Assembly: GCA_027080995.1 (NCBI GenBank)
Contig: JALWNT010000081.1
Span: 1 to 41,850, forward strand
From: Campylobacteraceae bacterium
GTDB lineage: Bacteria > Campylobacterota > Campylobacteria > Campylobacterales > Sulfurovaceae
Length of the DNA stretch: 41,850 bases
Direction of reading: 5' to 3'
Each line of letters opens with the position of its first letter. Positions within the stretch are counted from its first letter, which is position 1. The notes beneath the pieces were generated by a model. The model was not told the origin of the DNA. It was given only the letters and a program-made list of their open reading frames with translations, and ran no database searches. Shown here one piece after another: positions 16,157-24,232 of the stretch. The position numbers were made by a program, and so were the translations under genes.

Positions 16157-16170
16157 AAAAGAGGCGGGAC

Positions 16171-17238
<1,068 letters not shown>

Positions 17239-17339
17239 TTCGGGTCCTCGAGTGGAATTGTTTTGGATCGTACGATATAAATTATAGATTAGAGACTTTT
17301 CCGAATCTCTCCGGTTTCACTGGAAGCTAAAGGCAGTCG

Positions 17340-17460
17340 CTAATGAGAAGCGTCAGCGAAGCACAACTGCTTGTCCTTCGTAGCTTCGGAACCGAAACGG
17401 TCGGAGCGAAGCGTAGCCGTGGAGGCTGCGAGCACCCCTTCGGGGCAAGCCCTCCTTTGT
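17340..17460. repeat. structured intergenic element between rpsT and prfA
   Basis: The 17239-17559 interval has no convincing gene. It contains GC-rich stem-loops. One pairs GCTTCG...ACCG with CGGTCGGAGC around an AAA loop near 17383-17408. Another pairs GGAGG with CCTCC around an inner CCCC-TTCG-GGGC hairpin at about 17418-17455. An 79-codon plus-strand frame across it has no ribosome-binding site and odd composition. It resembles a dispersed intergenic repeat; copy number cannot be judged from one window. Confidence 0.4.
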
Positions 17461-17499
17461 CGCCATTGAGTGAAACCTCTCTTGCGCATTACCTGGAAG

Positions 17500-17530
17500 A
17501 TTTTATAGAAAATTCCGGCGAAAGCCGGAA
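17500..17530 (-). terminator. intrinsic terminator of rpsT
   Basis: On the minus strand, TTCCGGC pairs perfectly with GCCGGAA across a TTTC loop and is followed by TTTTCTAT. It lies about 30 bp after the rpsT stop codon. Confidence 0.8.
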
Positions 17531-17559
17531 GGGGGTCTTGGGAAAAGAGAGGAGAGAGC

Positions 17560-17829
17560 TTAGGCGGCTTCGATGCTGTTGACCAGCTTGTGCAGGCGGC
17601 TGACTTTGCGGGAAGCGGTCTGCTTCTTGAGGAAGCCTTTGCTGACGTAATGGTGCAGCTGCTTGTTGGCGACCTTGAAAGCCTCCATCGCCTTCTCTTT
17701 GTCGCCGGCCTCTGCGGCTTCGCGGACGGCACGGACGATGTTTTTCATCCGGGTGCGGTAGTAGCGGTTGCGCTCGGTTTTCTTGACGGTCTGCTTGATG
17801 CGCTTTTTGGCGGACTTGTGATGAGCCAT
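17560..17829 (-). CDS. rpsT: 30S ribosomal protein S20
   Basis: Small-subunit protein S20 (89 aa), which binds the 5' domain of 16S rRNA. The basic N terminus [20 protein letters not shown] and the helical, Lys/Ala-rich body ending [13 protein letters not shown] match the family in sequence and length. The ATG at 17829 has AAGGAA seven bases upstream; a longer frame to 17913 is not supported. It is divergent from glmM and followed by its own terminator. Confidence 0.96.
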   Translation of the reverse strand: MAHHKSAKKRIKQTVKKTERNRYYRTRMKNIVRAVREAAEAGDKEKAMEAFKVANKQLHHYVSKGFLKKQTASRKVSRLHKLVNSIEAA

Positions 17830-18023
17830 AACGTTCCTTTTTTGCGTTGAAATTTTTGATAAAAATAGCCCCGCTTCGATACCGGGTCTATTGAGTGGGC
17901 GAATTTTACCCAAAAAATCTGAGGCAAAGATGAAAAAAAGAAATGAATTTCTGTTTTGGATAAAATTGCATAATTTTCAAAAGATTTTTTGAAGCGTACA
18001 AAAAAACAAATGAAGGATAGAAG
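17830..18023. promoter_or_regulatory. rpsT-glmM divergent promoter region
   Basis: This AT-rich 194-bp gap contains GATAAAAT near 17957 and CATAAT near 17968 as candidate -10 elements for glmM. A GAAGGA ribosome-binding site lies seven bases before the glmM ATG. The leftward rpsT promoter is not clearly identifiable. Confidence 0.4.
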
Positions 18024-19364
18024 ATGGCGAAACTTTTTGGAACCGACGGCGTGCGGGGAAAAGCGGGAGCGAAGGTTTCGGCGCCTGCGGCGATGCGCCT
18101 GGCGATGGCGACGGGGATCTACTTTCGTCCCCACTCACGTACCAACAAAATCCTGGTAGGCAAAGATACCCGTCGCAGCGGCTATATGATCGAAAACGCC
18201 ATCGTCTCCGGCTTGACGGCGGTGGGGTACGATGTGATCCAGATCGGTCCGATGCCGACGCCGGCGGTCGCTTTTTTGACGGAAAATATGCGTTGCGATG
18301 CCGGGATTATGATCAGCGCCAGCCACAATCCCTACTACGACAACGGCATCAAATTTTTCGATGCCGAGGGGAATAAACTGAGCCGTACGGTCGAAGAGCG
18401 GATCGAGGCGATTTACGAAGACGACGAAGCGATCGAAAGAGGCCAGATGACGGGGAAGAAGATCGGAAAATCCAAGCGGATCGACGACGTGATCGGCCGC
18501 TACATCGTCCACATCAAAAACTCCTTTCCCCGGGAATTAACCCTCGCCGGGCTCCGGGTGGTCGTCGACTGTGCCAACGGGGCGGGGTACAAAGTGGCAC
18601 CGACGATACTCAGTGAGCTGGGAGCCGATGTGGTGGTCCTGGGCAACGAGCCCAACGGCTTCAACATCAACGAAGGGTGCGGCGCGATGCATCCGGAGTC
18701 GCTGGCCAAAGAGGTACTGCGCTACCGGGCCGATGTGGGGGTCGCTCTCGACGGAGATGCCGACCGTCTCGTGATGGTGGATGAAAAAGGCGAAGTGATC
18801 GACGGCGACAAACTGATGGGGGTCCTCGCCGTCTATCTCAAAGAGCAGGGGAGGTTGCGCAACAACGGGATGGTGGCGACGGTGATGAGCAATCAGGCGC
18901 TTGACGATTATCTTTTTGAACACGGTATCTCTCTTTATCGCAGTGCGGTCGGGGACAAAAACGTGGTGGAGCTGATGCAGGAGAAGGATCTCAACTTCGG
19001 CGGTGAGCAGAGCGGGCACATCATCTTCAGCGATTTTGCCAAGACCGGAGACGGGATCTCCAGCGCCCTGCAGGCTCTGGCCTATCTGGTCAGCAGCGGC
19101 AAAAAGGCGAGCGAAGCGTTCAACCCCTTCGAACTCTACCCCCAGAAGCTGGTCAATCTGAACGTGGGAGAGAAGCGTCCGCTCGAAGAGATCGAAGGGT
19201 TGGCCGATCTGCGGGAAGAGATCGAGGAAGCGGGGATGCGCCATCTCTTCCGCTACTCGGGGACCGAAAACAAAATCCGCCTTCTGCTCGAGGGGCGGGA
19301 TGCCCGTCAACTCGAAGAGGCGATGGAGCGTATCGAAGCCTTTTTCCGTCAGGAGCTCGCCTAA
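18024..19364 (+). CDS. glmM: phosphoglucosamine mutase
   Basis: GlmM converts glucosamine-6-phosphate to glucosamine-1-phosphate for UDP-GlcNAc, and hence peptidoglycan and LPS synthesis, in the cytoplasm. The N terminus [15 protein letters not shown] is diagnostic. The phosphoserine loop is [19 protein letters not shown] around residues 95-113. The metal-binding loop DGDADR is at about 243-248, and the C-terminal phosphate-binding loop is [10 protein letters not shown]. Length (446 aa) is normal. It is followed without a gap by lspA. Confidence 0.97.
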   Translation: MAKLFGTDGVRGKAGAKVSAPAAMRLAMATGIYFRPHSRTNKILVGKDTRRSGYMIENAIVSGLTAVGYDVIQIGPMPTPAVAFLTENMRCDAGIMISASHNPYYDNGIKFFDAEGNKLSRTVEERIEAIYEDDEAIERGQMTGKKIGKSKRIDDVIGRYIVHIKNSFPRELTLAGLRVVVDCANGAGYKVAPTILSELGADVVVLGNEPNGFNINEGCGAMHPESLAKEVLRYRADVGVALDGDADRLVMVDEKGEVIDGDKLMGVLAVYLKEQGRLRNNGMVATVMSNQALDDYLFEHGISLYRSAVGDKNVVELMQEKDLNFGGEQSGHIIFSDFAKTGDGISSALQALAYLVSSGKKASEAFNPFELYPQKLVNLNVGEKRPLEEIEGLADLREEIEEAGMRHLFRYSGTENKIRLLLEGRDARQLEEAMERIEAFFRQELA

Positions 19365-19844
19365 GTGGAAAGTACGGCAAGGCTTGGAGTACGCGCCGCG
19401 TCGGTCTTCCTGCTGGCGGCACTGGGGACCTACATCGTCGATCAGGGGATCAAGGAGCTTTTCTTGGCGGGCTACGAGTGGCAGAGTGCCTGCATCTCCC
19501 TGGAGCTGCATCTCAATCGGGGAGTGGCTTTCAGCCTCTTCGCCTTTCTCGGCCCTTGGCTCAAATGGCTTCAGTCGCTTCTGATCGCCGGGATGCTTTG
19601 GTTCTTTTGGACAGACGGGTGGATCCGACGTCAACCTTTTGCCCTGGGGATCCTGCTCGGAGCGGCTCTTGGCAATCTCTCGGACCGTTTCGTTCACGGG
19701 GCGGTCGTCGACTATGTCTACTGGCACTGCGGATTCGATTTTGCCGTCTTCAACTACGCCGACGTGATGATCGATCTCTCGGTAGCCTGGCTGCTTTTTT
19801 CCGCCTGGCGGGAACATCGGCGAAAGCATCGCGAAGAGGGGTGA
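19365..19844 (+). CDS. lspA: lipoprotein signal peptidase (signal peptidase II)
   Basis: LspA cleaves the signal peptide of prolipoproteins in the inner membrane. The 159-aa protein has four predicted membrane helices. The catalytic aspartates are Asp116 in GNLSDRFVHGAVVDYVYW and Asp133 in FNYADVMIDL. The start is a GTG directly after the glmM stop codon, with AGGAG nine bases upstream inside glmM. Substrates in the window include the lipoproteins at 32477 and 40078. The glmM-lspA arrangement is one transcription unit that probably continues into the next gene. Confidence 0.95.
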   Translation: MESTARLGVRAASVFLLAALGTYIVDQGIKELFLAGYEWQSACISLELHLNRGVAFSLFAFLGPWLKWLQSLLIAGMLWFFWTDGWIRRQPFALGILLGAALGNLSDRFVHGAVVDYVYWHCGFDFAVFNYADVMIDLSVAWLLFSAWREHRRKHREEG

Positions 19845-19848
19845 GCGT

Positions 19849-20799
19849 ATGCTGTGGCGTATTTTTCTGATCGTGACGATCTTTTTTGCCGCCGCTTCGG
19901 AGGCCGAAAGCTACCGCGCGAATATCTGCCCGTCAGGCTACAGGGGAGACCGGCTCGGGTCGATCAGGATTTTGGATCAGAAGGAGTTGATCTATCCGGA
20001 GATCTCGGGAAAACATTTCAGTGAAATCTCCGATCTCGCCTATCTCAAAGGCCGCCACTGGCTCTTTATGCTCAGCGACGAGGGGAAACTCTTCCGCTTC
20101 CGGGCACGCTTCGCAGAGACGATCCGGGAGTTGACGCCGCTGGATGCCAATACACTGCGCAAAAGCGACGGAAAAAAACTGAAGAGGTGGCGCCGAGACA
20201 GTGAGGGGATGACATTTGACGGACGGGGGCGGCTCTATGTCAGTTTCGAGGAGAAGCCCCGCATCGCACGCATCGCATACGACGGGCGGATCCTCCGTTA
20301 TCTGCCTCTGCCTCCGGCCCTCGACAAAATGAAAAAATTTCGGGACAAGAACAAGGGGCTCGAGGCGCTGGCTTGGCATCCGAAATACGGCCTTTTGACG
20401 GCGGCGGAGTATCCGGTGAAGAAGAGCCCCGCGCAGATCCAGACGATCTACTCCCTCACCGGGCGCCGCTGGCGTTTCCTCCGGGGAGAGGAGAGGCACA
20501 GCGCCGTCACGGCGATGGAGATTTTGGATAACGGCAACGTCCTTGTCCTGGAGAGGGCCTATTCGGGCCCCTTCGAGCCGAGGGTGATCACGCTGAGGGA
20601 AGTGCGGATCGACCGTTGTCGCCGGGGGCTTTGCCCGACGAAGGTTTTGGCCCGTTTCGACAGCAGTGAGGGGTGGGCCGTCGATAATTTCGAAGGGTTG
20701 GCTAAGGTCGGCCCCAATCGTTTCGTGATGATCAGCGACGACAACGACAACTTTTTTCAAAAGACCCTGCTGGTCTACTTCGAGGTTTTGGAACGCTGA
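19849..20799 (+). CDS. phytase-like esterase-domain protein, exported
   Basis: This 316-aa protein has a signal peptide (MLWRIFLIVTIFFAAASEAES). The body resembles the 'esterase-like activity of phytase' beta-propeller family: repeated strands such as ISDLAYLKGRHWLFMLSDEG, RDSEGMTFDGRGRLYVSFEE, NKGLEALAWHPKYGLLTAAE, and a closing DNFEGLAKVGPNRFVMISDDND segment. Substrate and physiological role are unknown; the name comes from the domain family, not from demonstrated phytase activity. It starts four bases after lspA and is presumably co-transcribed. A weak GAACGC/GCGTTC hairpin follows at 20791-20806. Confidence 0.75.
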   Translation: MLWRIFLIVTIFFAAASEAESYRANICPSGYRGDRLGSIRILDQKELIYPEISGKHFSEISDLAYLKGRHWLFMLSDEGKLFRFRARFAETIRELTPLDANTLRKSDGKKLKRWRRDSEGMTFDGRGRLYVSFEEKPRIARIAYDGRILRYLPLPPALDKMKKFRDKNKGLEALAWHPKYGLLTAAEYPVKKSPAQIQTIYSLTGRRWRFLRGEERHSAVTAMEILDNGNVLVLERAYSGPFEPRVITLREVRIDRCRRGLCPTKVLARFDSSEGWAVDNFEGLAKVGPNRFVMISDDNDNFFQKTLLVYFEVLER

Positions 20800-20815
20800 G
20801 GCGTTCGCACACCGG

Positions 20816-20848
20816 TTATTGGTATATTGGTCTATTGGTGTATTGGGG
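20816..20848. repeat. solo ATTGG repeat encoding the suhB C terminus
   Basis: The units are TTATTGG, TATATTGG, TCTATTGG, TGTATTGG and two G, with no inverted partner nearby. On the minus strand it encodes the last residues of SuhB (QYTNRPIYQ) and its TAA stop codon. Confidence 0.85.
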
Positions 20849-21628
20849 AAGTCGTTCCAGTAGTTTTTGGTGGATGATGGGATTTCCGGCGACGATCCCT
20901 TTGTCTCCGAAGCGGTAGGGGCGGCCCTCCAGATTGCTGACTACTCCGCCCGCTTCCTCCACCAGCAAAATTCCGGCGGCGACGTCCCAGGGCTTGAGAT
21001 CGATCTCGTAGAAGCCGGCGAAGATGCCTCGGGCCAGGTAGCTCAGGTCGCAAGCGGCGGAGCCGAGACGGCGGATATCCTGAATCTCCGGCAGGAGTGT
21101 CGAAAAGGCCTCGACCACCCAGCGGTACTCCGGGCCCCGATTGACCTTGGCATAGGGAAAACCGGTGGCGATGAGGGCGTTTTGCAGGAGCGTATCCTTC
21201 GAGATGTGCAGCCGCTCCCCGCCCAGCCAGGCTCCCGCCCCCCGCTCGGCCCAGAAGAGTTCATCCAGGATCGGATTGTAGACGACGGCCAGACGGGGGA
21301 TCCCCGCTTCCCAAAGCCCCAGGGAGATCGCCAGGTGGGGGATAGTGTGGACGAAGTTGGTGGTGCCGTCGATCGGATCGATGTAGATCGCCTTTTTCAG
21401 ATCGTAGGCTCCCTCGTAACTCTCCTCGCCCACGAGGGTATGGCCGGGAAAAGCGTCGGCCAGAGCGGAGAGAAGATATTCCTCCGTCTTGACATCATAC
21501 TGGGTGACCAGATCTACGACACCTTTGTGACGGATCTCCTTGCGGGAGTGATACCCCTGCCGTACGATCTCTCCGGCTTGCAGAGCGATCCGTTTCAGCG
21601 TTTCGATGTTGGACAATTCATTTTTCAT
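20816..21628 (-). CDS. suhB: inositol monophosphatase family protein
   Basis: This is a Mg-dependent phosphatase of the IMPase/SuhB family (270 aa). The metal-binding motifs are LVGEESYEG (Glu68-Glu69), IDPIDGTTNFVH (Asp84, Asp87) and WDVAAGILLVEEAGG near the C terminus. Substrates of the family include inositol-1-phosphate and related sugar phosphates, and SuhB can also act in rRNA transcription complexes in Escherichia coli. Which applies here is not shown. The final residues come from an ATTGG repeat arm, and the upstream leader is a TTTCTCA heptamer repeat, so both ends of the gene border repeats. No strong ribosome-binding site precedes the ATG. Confidence 0.9.
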   Translation of the reverse strand: MKNELSNIETLKRIALQAGEIVRQGYHSRKEIRHKGVVDLVTQYDVKTEEYLLSALADAFPGHTLVGEESYEGAYDLKKAIYIDPIDGTTNFVHTIPHLAISLGLWEAGIPRLAVVYNPILDELFWAERGAGAWLGGERLHISKDTLLQNALIATGFPYAKVNRGPEYRWVVEAFSTLLPEIQDIRRLGSAACDLSYLARGIFAGFYEIDLKPWDVAAGILLVEEAGGVVSNLEGRPYRFGDKGIVAGNPIIHQKLLERLPQYTNRPIYQ

Positions 21629-21631
21629 CGG

Positions 21632-21661
21632 TTTCTCATTTCCCGTTTCTCATTTCTCATT
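21632..21661. repeat. TTTCTCA heptamer repeat upstream of suhB
   Basis: There are four consecutive heptamers (TTTCTCA, TTTCCCG, TTTCTCA, TTTCTCA) and a partial fifth, starting three bases from the suhB ATG. They occupy the position where its ribosome-binding site would be expected. Confidence 0.7.
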
Positions 21662-21693
21662 CGCTGATTATATCCATTGGTTATAATCAAAGG

Positions 21694-22518
21694 ATGAAAT
21701 GGCAAACTCTTTTTGGGATGATCTGGGTAACGGTGCTGTTGGTCGCGATGGCGTGGGTAGGGAAAGAGGGGTACCGTGCCGCCGTCGCATTCGAGCGCTC
21801 CGCGGCGTTGAGTGCGTCGATGATGGAGGCGGAGACCGTCGCCAAAACCCGCCTCAAAGAGTTGGCGAGTACCTTGACCTTCGGAATGGTCAAAAACGAC
21901 TTGCGCCAGCGCCTGGAGAAACTCCGTACGATTCAGCAGACATTGAAAGCGAGGGCGCAGCGATGGATTCTCGTGTTCGGCGTTTTATCACTGCTGGCGC
22001 TTCTGAGCGGCTTCGTCCTCTCGCCGCGCCTGGAGACGGGGCTGCTCTCTTTGGCGGCTTTGATCGCGCTGATCAACGGACTGATCACACCGATTCTGAT
22101 GGTCGTCGTGCACAAAAACGTCGAATATCTCGGTGACGTCGTCCTCTCTTTCGAGTCCAAAGGGATCCTCGGTTCCATTGCCAAACTCTCCCACGAAGGA
22201 AACCTACCCATCGCCGCGGTGATTCTGCTCTTTTCGGTCGTTTTGCCGATGCTCAAAACCCTCTCTTTGCTGTTTGTCTCTCTCTATGAGACCCGCCCCT
22301 TCGCCGCAAAACTGGTCCGCTTTTTCAAACATCTGGGGAAATGGTCGATGCTGGATGTCTTCGTCGTGGCGCTGCTGCTGGTCTTCCTCACTTCCCGCGG
22401 AACCGACGTCAGCCGGGCCGAAGCGGAGATCGGGATCTATTTCTTTTTGGCCTATGTGATTCTCTCGATGGCGGCAAGCCTGGCGGCGGAACGGATGCTT
22501 GATTCAGTAAAAAGTTAG
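21694..22518 (+). CDS. PqiA-domain membrane protein
   Basis: This 274-aa inner-membrane protein has about five hydrophobic segments. The C-terminal half matches the paraquat-inducible protein A domain: VVLPMLKTLSLLFVSLYE, then KWSMLDVFVVALLLVFLTSR. PqiA proteins work with MCE-domain proteins in envelope lipid transport. No MCE gene is adjacent, so the partner is unknown. The N-terminal helix is followed by a charged segment rather than the zinc-ribbon-like cysteines of full-length PqiA. The stop codon lies within an AGTGAGG heptamer repeat. Confidence 0.78.
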   Translation: MKWQTLFGMIWVTVLLVAMAWVGKEGYRAAVAFERSAALSASMMEAETVAKTRLKELASTLTFGMVKNDLRQRLEKLRTIQQTLKARAQRWILVFGVLSLLALLSGFVLSPRLETGLLSLAALIALINGLITPILMVVVHKNVEYLGDVVLSFESKGILGSIAKLSHEGNLPIAAVILLFSVVLPMLKTLSLLFVSLYETRPFAAKLVRFFKHLGKWSMLDVFVVALLLVFLTSRGTDVSRAEAEIGIYFFLAYVILSMAASLAAERMLDSVKS

Positions 22519-22536
22519 AAGTGAGGAGTGAAAGAG
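22513..22536. repeat. AGTGAGG heptamer repeat at the PqiA-like stop
   Basis: The heptamers AGTTAGA, AGTGAGG and AGTGAAA are consecutive; the TAG stop of the PqiA-like gene lies in the first. Confidence 0.55.
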
Positions 22537-22603
22537 TTGGGGCAAGCGTTGCTTTGCAGCGCCTTTCTTCTCATAAAACCGTCGCCAAAGGCGACACCAA
22601 ACT

Positions 22604-22640
22604 CTAGGGACTAACGACTAGAGACTATCGACTAAATACT
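22604..22640. repeat. CTANNGA heptamer repeat
   Basis: Five consecutive heptamers (CTAGGGA, CTAACGA, CTAGAGA, CTATCGA, CTAAATA) lie between the convergent PqiA-like and DUF493 genes. A GTCGCC-AAA-GGCGAC hairpin precedes them near 22581. Confidence 0.7.
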
Positions 22641-22653
22641 GCGCCAGAGGCGC
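22641..22653 (-). terminator. hairpin after the DUF493 gene
   Basis: GCGCC pairs with GGCGC across a three-base loop, directly at the stop codon, followed on the minus strand by AGTATTTA. It may be a weak terminator. Confidence 0.4.
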
Positions 22654-22919
22654 TAAATCACCATATCCACGTCTTCGTGGTCTTGGAAAGCCTTGAAGAG
22701 CTTGTCGCGCTCCTCTTTGGATTCGACGTGGCAGCTGGCGTTGTGGCTATGGTATTTGCCGGTGCGCGAAGCGTTGCCCGGGGAGCTGAGGTGCTCTTTG
22801 TGTCCGAGGACCTCCTGCACGGCATTGGCTAGTTTTTCTTTGTCTTTGCCGATGAGTTTGAAGCCCCACTGCCGGGGATAACTGAGCTCGGGTTGTTTAG
22901 TCGCGTCGGAATTCGCCAC
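22653..22919 (-). CDS. DUF493 (YbeD-like) family protein
   Basis: This is a small cytoplasmic protein of 88 aa with the ferredoxin-like alpha-beta fold expected for DUF493. Conserved-looking segments are [20 protein letters not shown], the [22 protein letters not shown] strand-helix, and a C-terminal VDMVI strand. The family has no firmly established function; some members are proposed regulators that sense small molecules. The start is a GTG at 22919 with AGGAGG five bases upstream. It overlaps the end of moaC by 23 bases in another frame, so the two are coupled. Confidence 0.8.
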   Translation of the reverse strand: MANSDATKQPELSYPRQWGFKLIGKDKEKLANAVQEVLGHKEHLSSPGNASRTGKYHSHNASCHVESKEERDKLFKAFQDHEDVDMVI

Positions 22920-23370
22920 TTTTGCCTCCTGTTTTGGATTCGAGTCGGATTTCGCGGATGACCATTCCCTTGTCGATCGCTTTGAGCATATCGTAGATCG
23001 TCAGCAGGCCGACGCTTACGCCGGTGAGGGCTTCCATCTCCACGCCGGTTTTTCCCGTCAGTTTGGCGGTGACCCAGAGGCGAAAACCGGGAAGCTCGGG
23101 CAACTCCTCGACCTCGGTTTTGACGGAACTGAGCATCAGCGGATGGCACATCGGGATCAGCTCCGGGGTGCGTTTGGCTCCTTGGATCGCCGCAATGACG
23201 GCGGTCTGTAGGACCGGGCCTTTTTTGGCGCTCTGGGTGACGACCGCTTCATAAGCTTCGGGGCTCATTTCGATCAGACCCGAAGCGGTGGCACTGCGGA
23301 CAGTGTCGGCTTTGCTGCTGACATCGACCATTTTGGGTTTGTCGTTTTCGTCGAGATGGGTTAGGTTCAT
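22897..23370 (-). CDS. moaC: cyclic pyranopterin monophosphate synthase
   Basis: MoaC, with MoaA, makes cyclic pyranopterin monophosphate in the first stage of molybdenum-cofactor synthesis. At 157 aa its length is normal. Family motifs are [18 protein letters not shown] near the N terminus, [18 protein letters not shown] in the middle, and [20 protein letters not shown] with the conserved Glu-Met-Glu-Ala-Leu segment. It supplies the same pathway as the modABC importer at the left end of the window. Confidence 0.96.
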   Translation of the reverse strand: MNLTHLDENDKPKMVDVSSKADTVRSATASGLIEMSPEAYEAVVTQSAKKGPVLQTAVIAAIQGAKRTPELIPMCHPLMLSSVKTEVEELPELPGFRLWVTAKLTGKTGVEMEALTGVSVGLLTIYDMLKAIDKGMVIREIRLESKTGGKSGEFRRD

Positions 23371-23538
23371 CCGGAAGACTCTTTCATTCTATCTATGGAT
23401 TACTTGTCGGATAACAAGAGAGAAGGATTATAACACAGGCTTTGACGGAATAACGAAGAAATGACGTAAAAAACGTTTTATTTAAGAATTATTTCATCAT
23501 TGGCGCGCTACCATTGCGCTGAGGGTAAGGAGGTTGCC
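23371..23538. promoter_or_regulatory. divergent region between moaC and the resolvase-like gene
   Basis: This 168-bp gap contains an imperfect dyad CTTGT-N6-ACAAG at 23403-23418, a TTATAA -10-like element around 23427-23434, and a small palindrome AAAACGTTTT at 23470-23479. None matches a known operator closely. A strong AAGGAGG lies at 23527-23533. Confidence 0.35.
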
Positions 23539-24216
23539 TTGACATATGCACTTATTCGGCAACTCTCCGGCGACGAATCACTGCTTCAGCAGCGTGCCGC
23601 AATTGTCGGTTACGCAGAGCGAAACGGCGTACCCCTTGAGAGTGAAATGATCGAGTTCGAGCGGGCGGAGCGTCCTTTGAAGGAGCGTCGCTCGTTTCAG
23701 GATTTTCTCCATTCGCTCCACGAAGGCGATCAGTTGGTCGTCGAACGGATCGAAGTCCTGGGAGCAACGATGGAGGAGGTGATCGTGGTGATCAACTGTA
23801 TGTTGAGCCACGGTGTCACACTCCGCATCGTCTCGCCCGAACTTGTCGTGGATAAGGAGACAGGCTTGGCCCGAATCCTTCCGCTGATCGTCCGTCTGGA
23901 TGAAACCCGACAGAAGCGCGAGAGAGACCATCGGGTCGGTCGACCCAAGGGTCGGCGCTCCGCTTCCAAGTTCGATGTCCATTTGCCCCGGATTATGGAG
24001 GGGCTCAAGGCGGACAAAAGCGTCAGCGCCATCGCCAGGGACTTGAACGTGAGCCGCAGCTCACTCAAAGATTACATCGAATCCCGGCGACTCAAGGAGA
24101 TACTGGACGATTCATGGCTGGAGAGAGCCAAACGGAACCATCGGATCGCGGAGGAGGCGGAGCCGGCTGAGCTGGCCTGCACGCTCCGTCATAACACACC
24201 AACGAAGCACCATTAA
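23539..24216 (+). CDS. resolvase-like DNA-binding protein without catalytic residues
   Basis: This protein (225 aa) aligns with the N-terminal domain of serine resolvases followed by a helix-turn-helix (SVSAIARDLNVSRSSLKDYI, about residues 165-184). Compared with gamma-delta resolvase, the nucleophile Ser10 position is Leu, and the catalytic Arg68 and Arg71 positions are Val and Ala (RIEVLGATMEE). Arg8 and Arg45 equivalents remain. Recombinase activity is therefore unlikely, while DNA binding may persist. The start is a TTG five bases after AAGGAGG; an earlier TTG at 23500 has no site. It sits 16 bp before ccoG and is probably co-transcribed, so a regulatory role on respiration genes is possible but unproven. 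Confidence 0.75.
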   Translation: MTYALIRQLSGDESLLQQRAAIVGYAERNGVPLESEMIEFERAERPLKERRSFQDFLHSLHEGDQLVVERIEVLGATMEEVIVVINCMLSHGVTLRIVSPELVVDKETGLARILPLIVRLDETRQKRERDHRVGRPKGRRSASKFDVHLPRIMEGLKADKSVSAIARDLNVSRSSLKDYIESRRLKEILDDSWLERAKRNHRIAEEAEPAELACTLRHNTPTKHH

Positions 24217-24232
24217 ACGAAAGGACGCAACG

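Noticed and set aside
17340-17582. 79-codon frame between prfA and rpsT as a small gene
   Set aside because: No ribosome-binding site, it runs through hairpins and the rpsT terminator, and ends inside rpsT antisense.
18537-19829. 430-codon minus-strand frame antisense to glmM and lspA
   Set aside because: glmM and lspA carry full catalytic motifs; the antisense frame has none and no ribosome-binding site.
23539-24216. Active serine recombinase or invertase
   Set aside because: The nucleophile and two catalytic arginine positions are substituted, and no inverted recombination sites were seen nearby.
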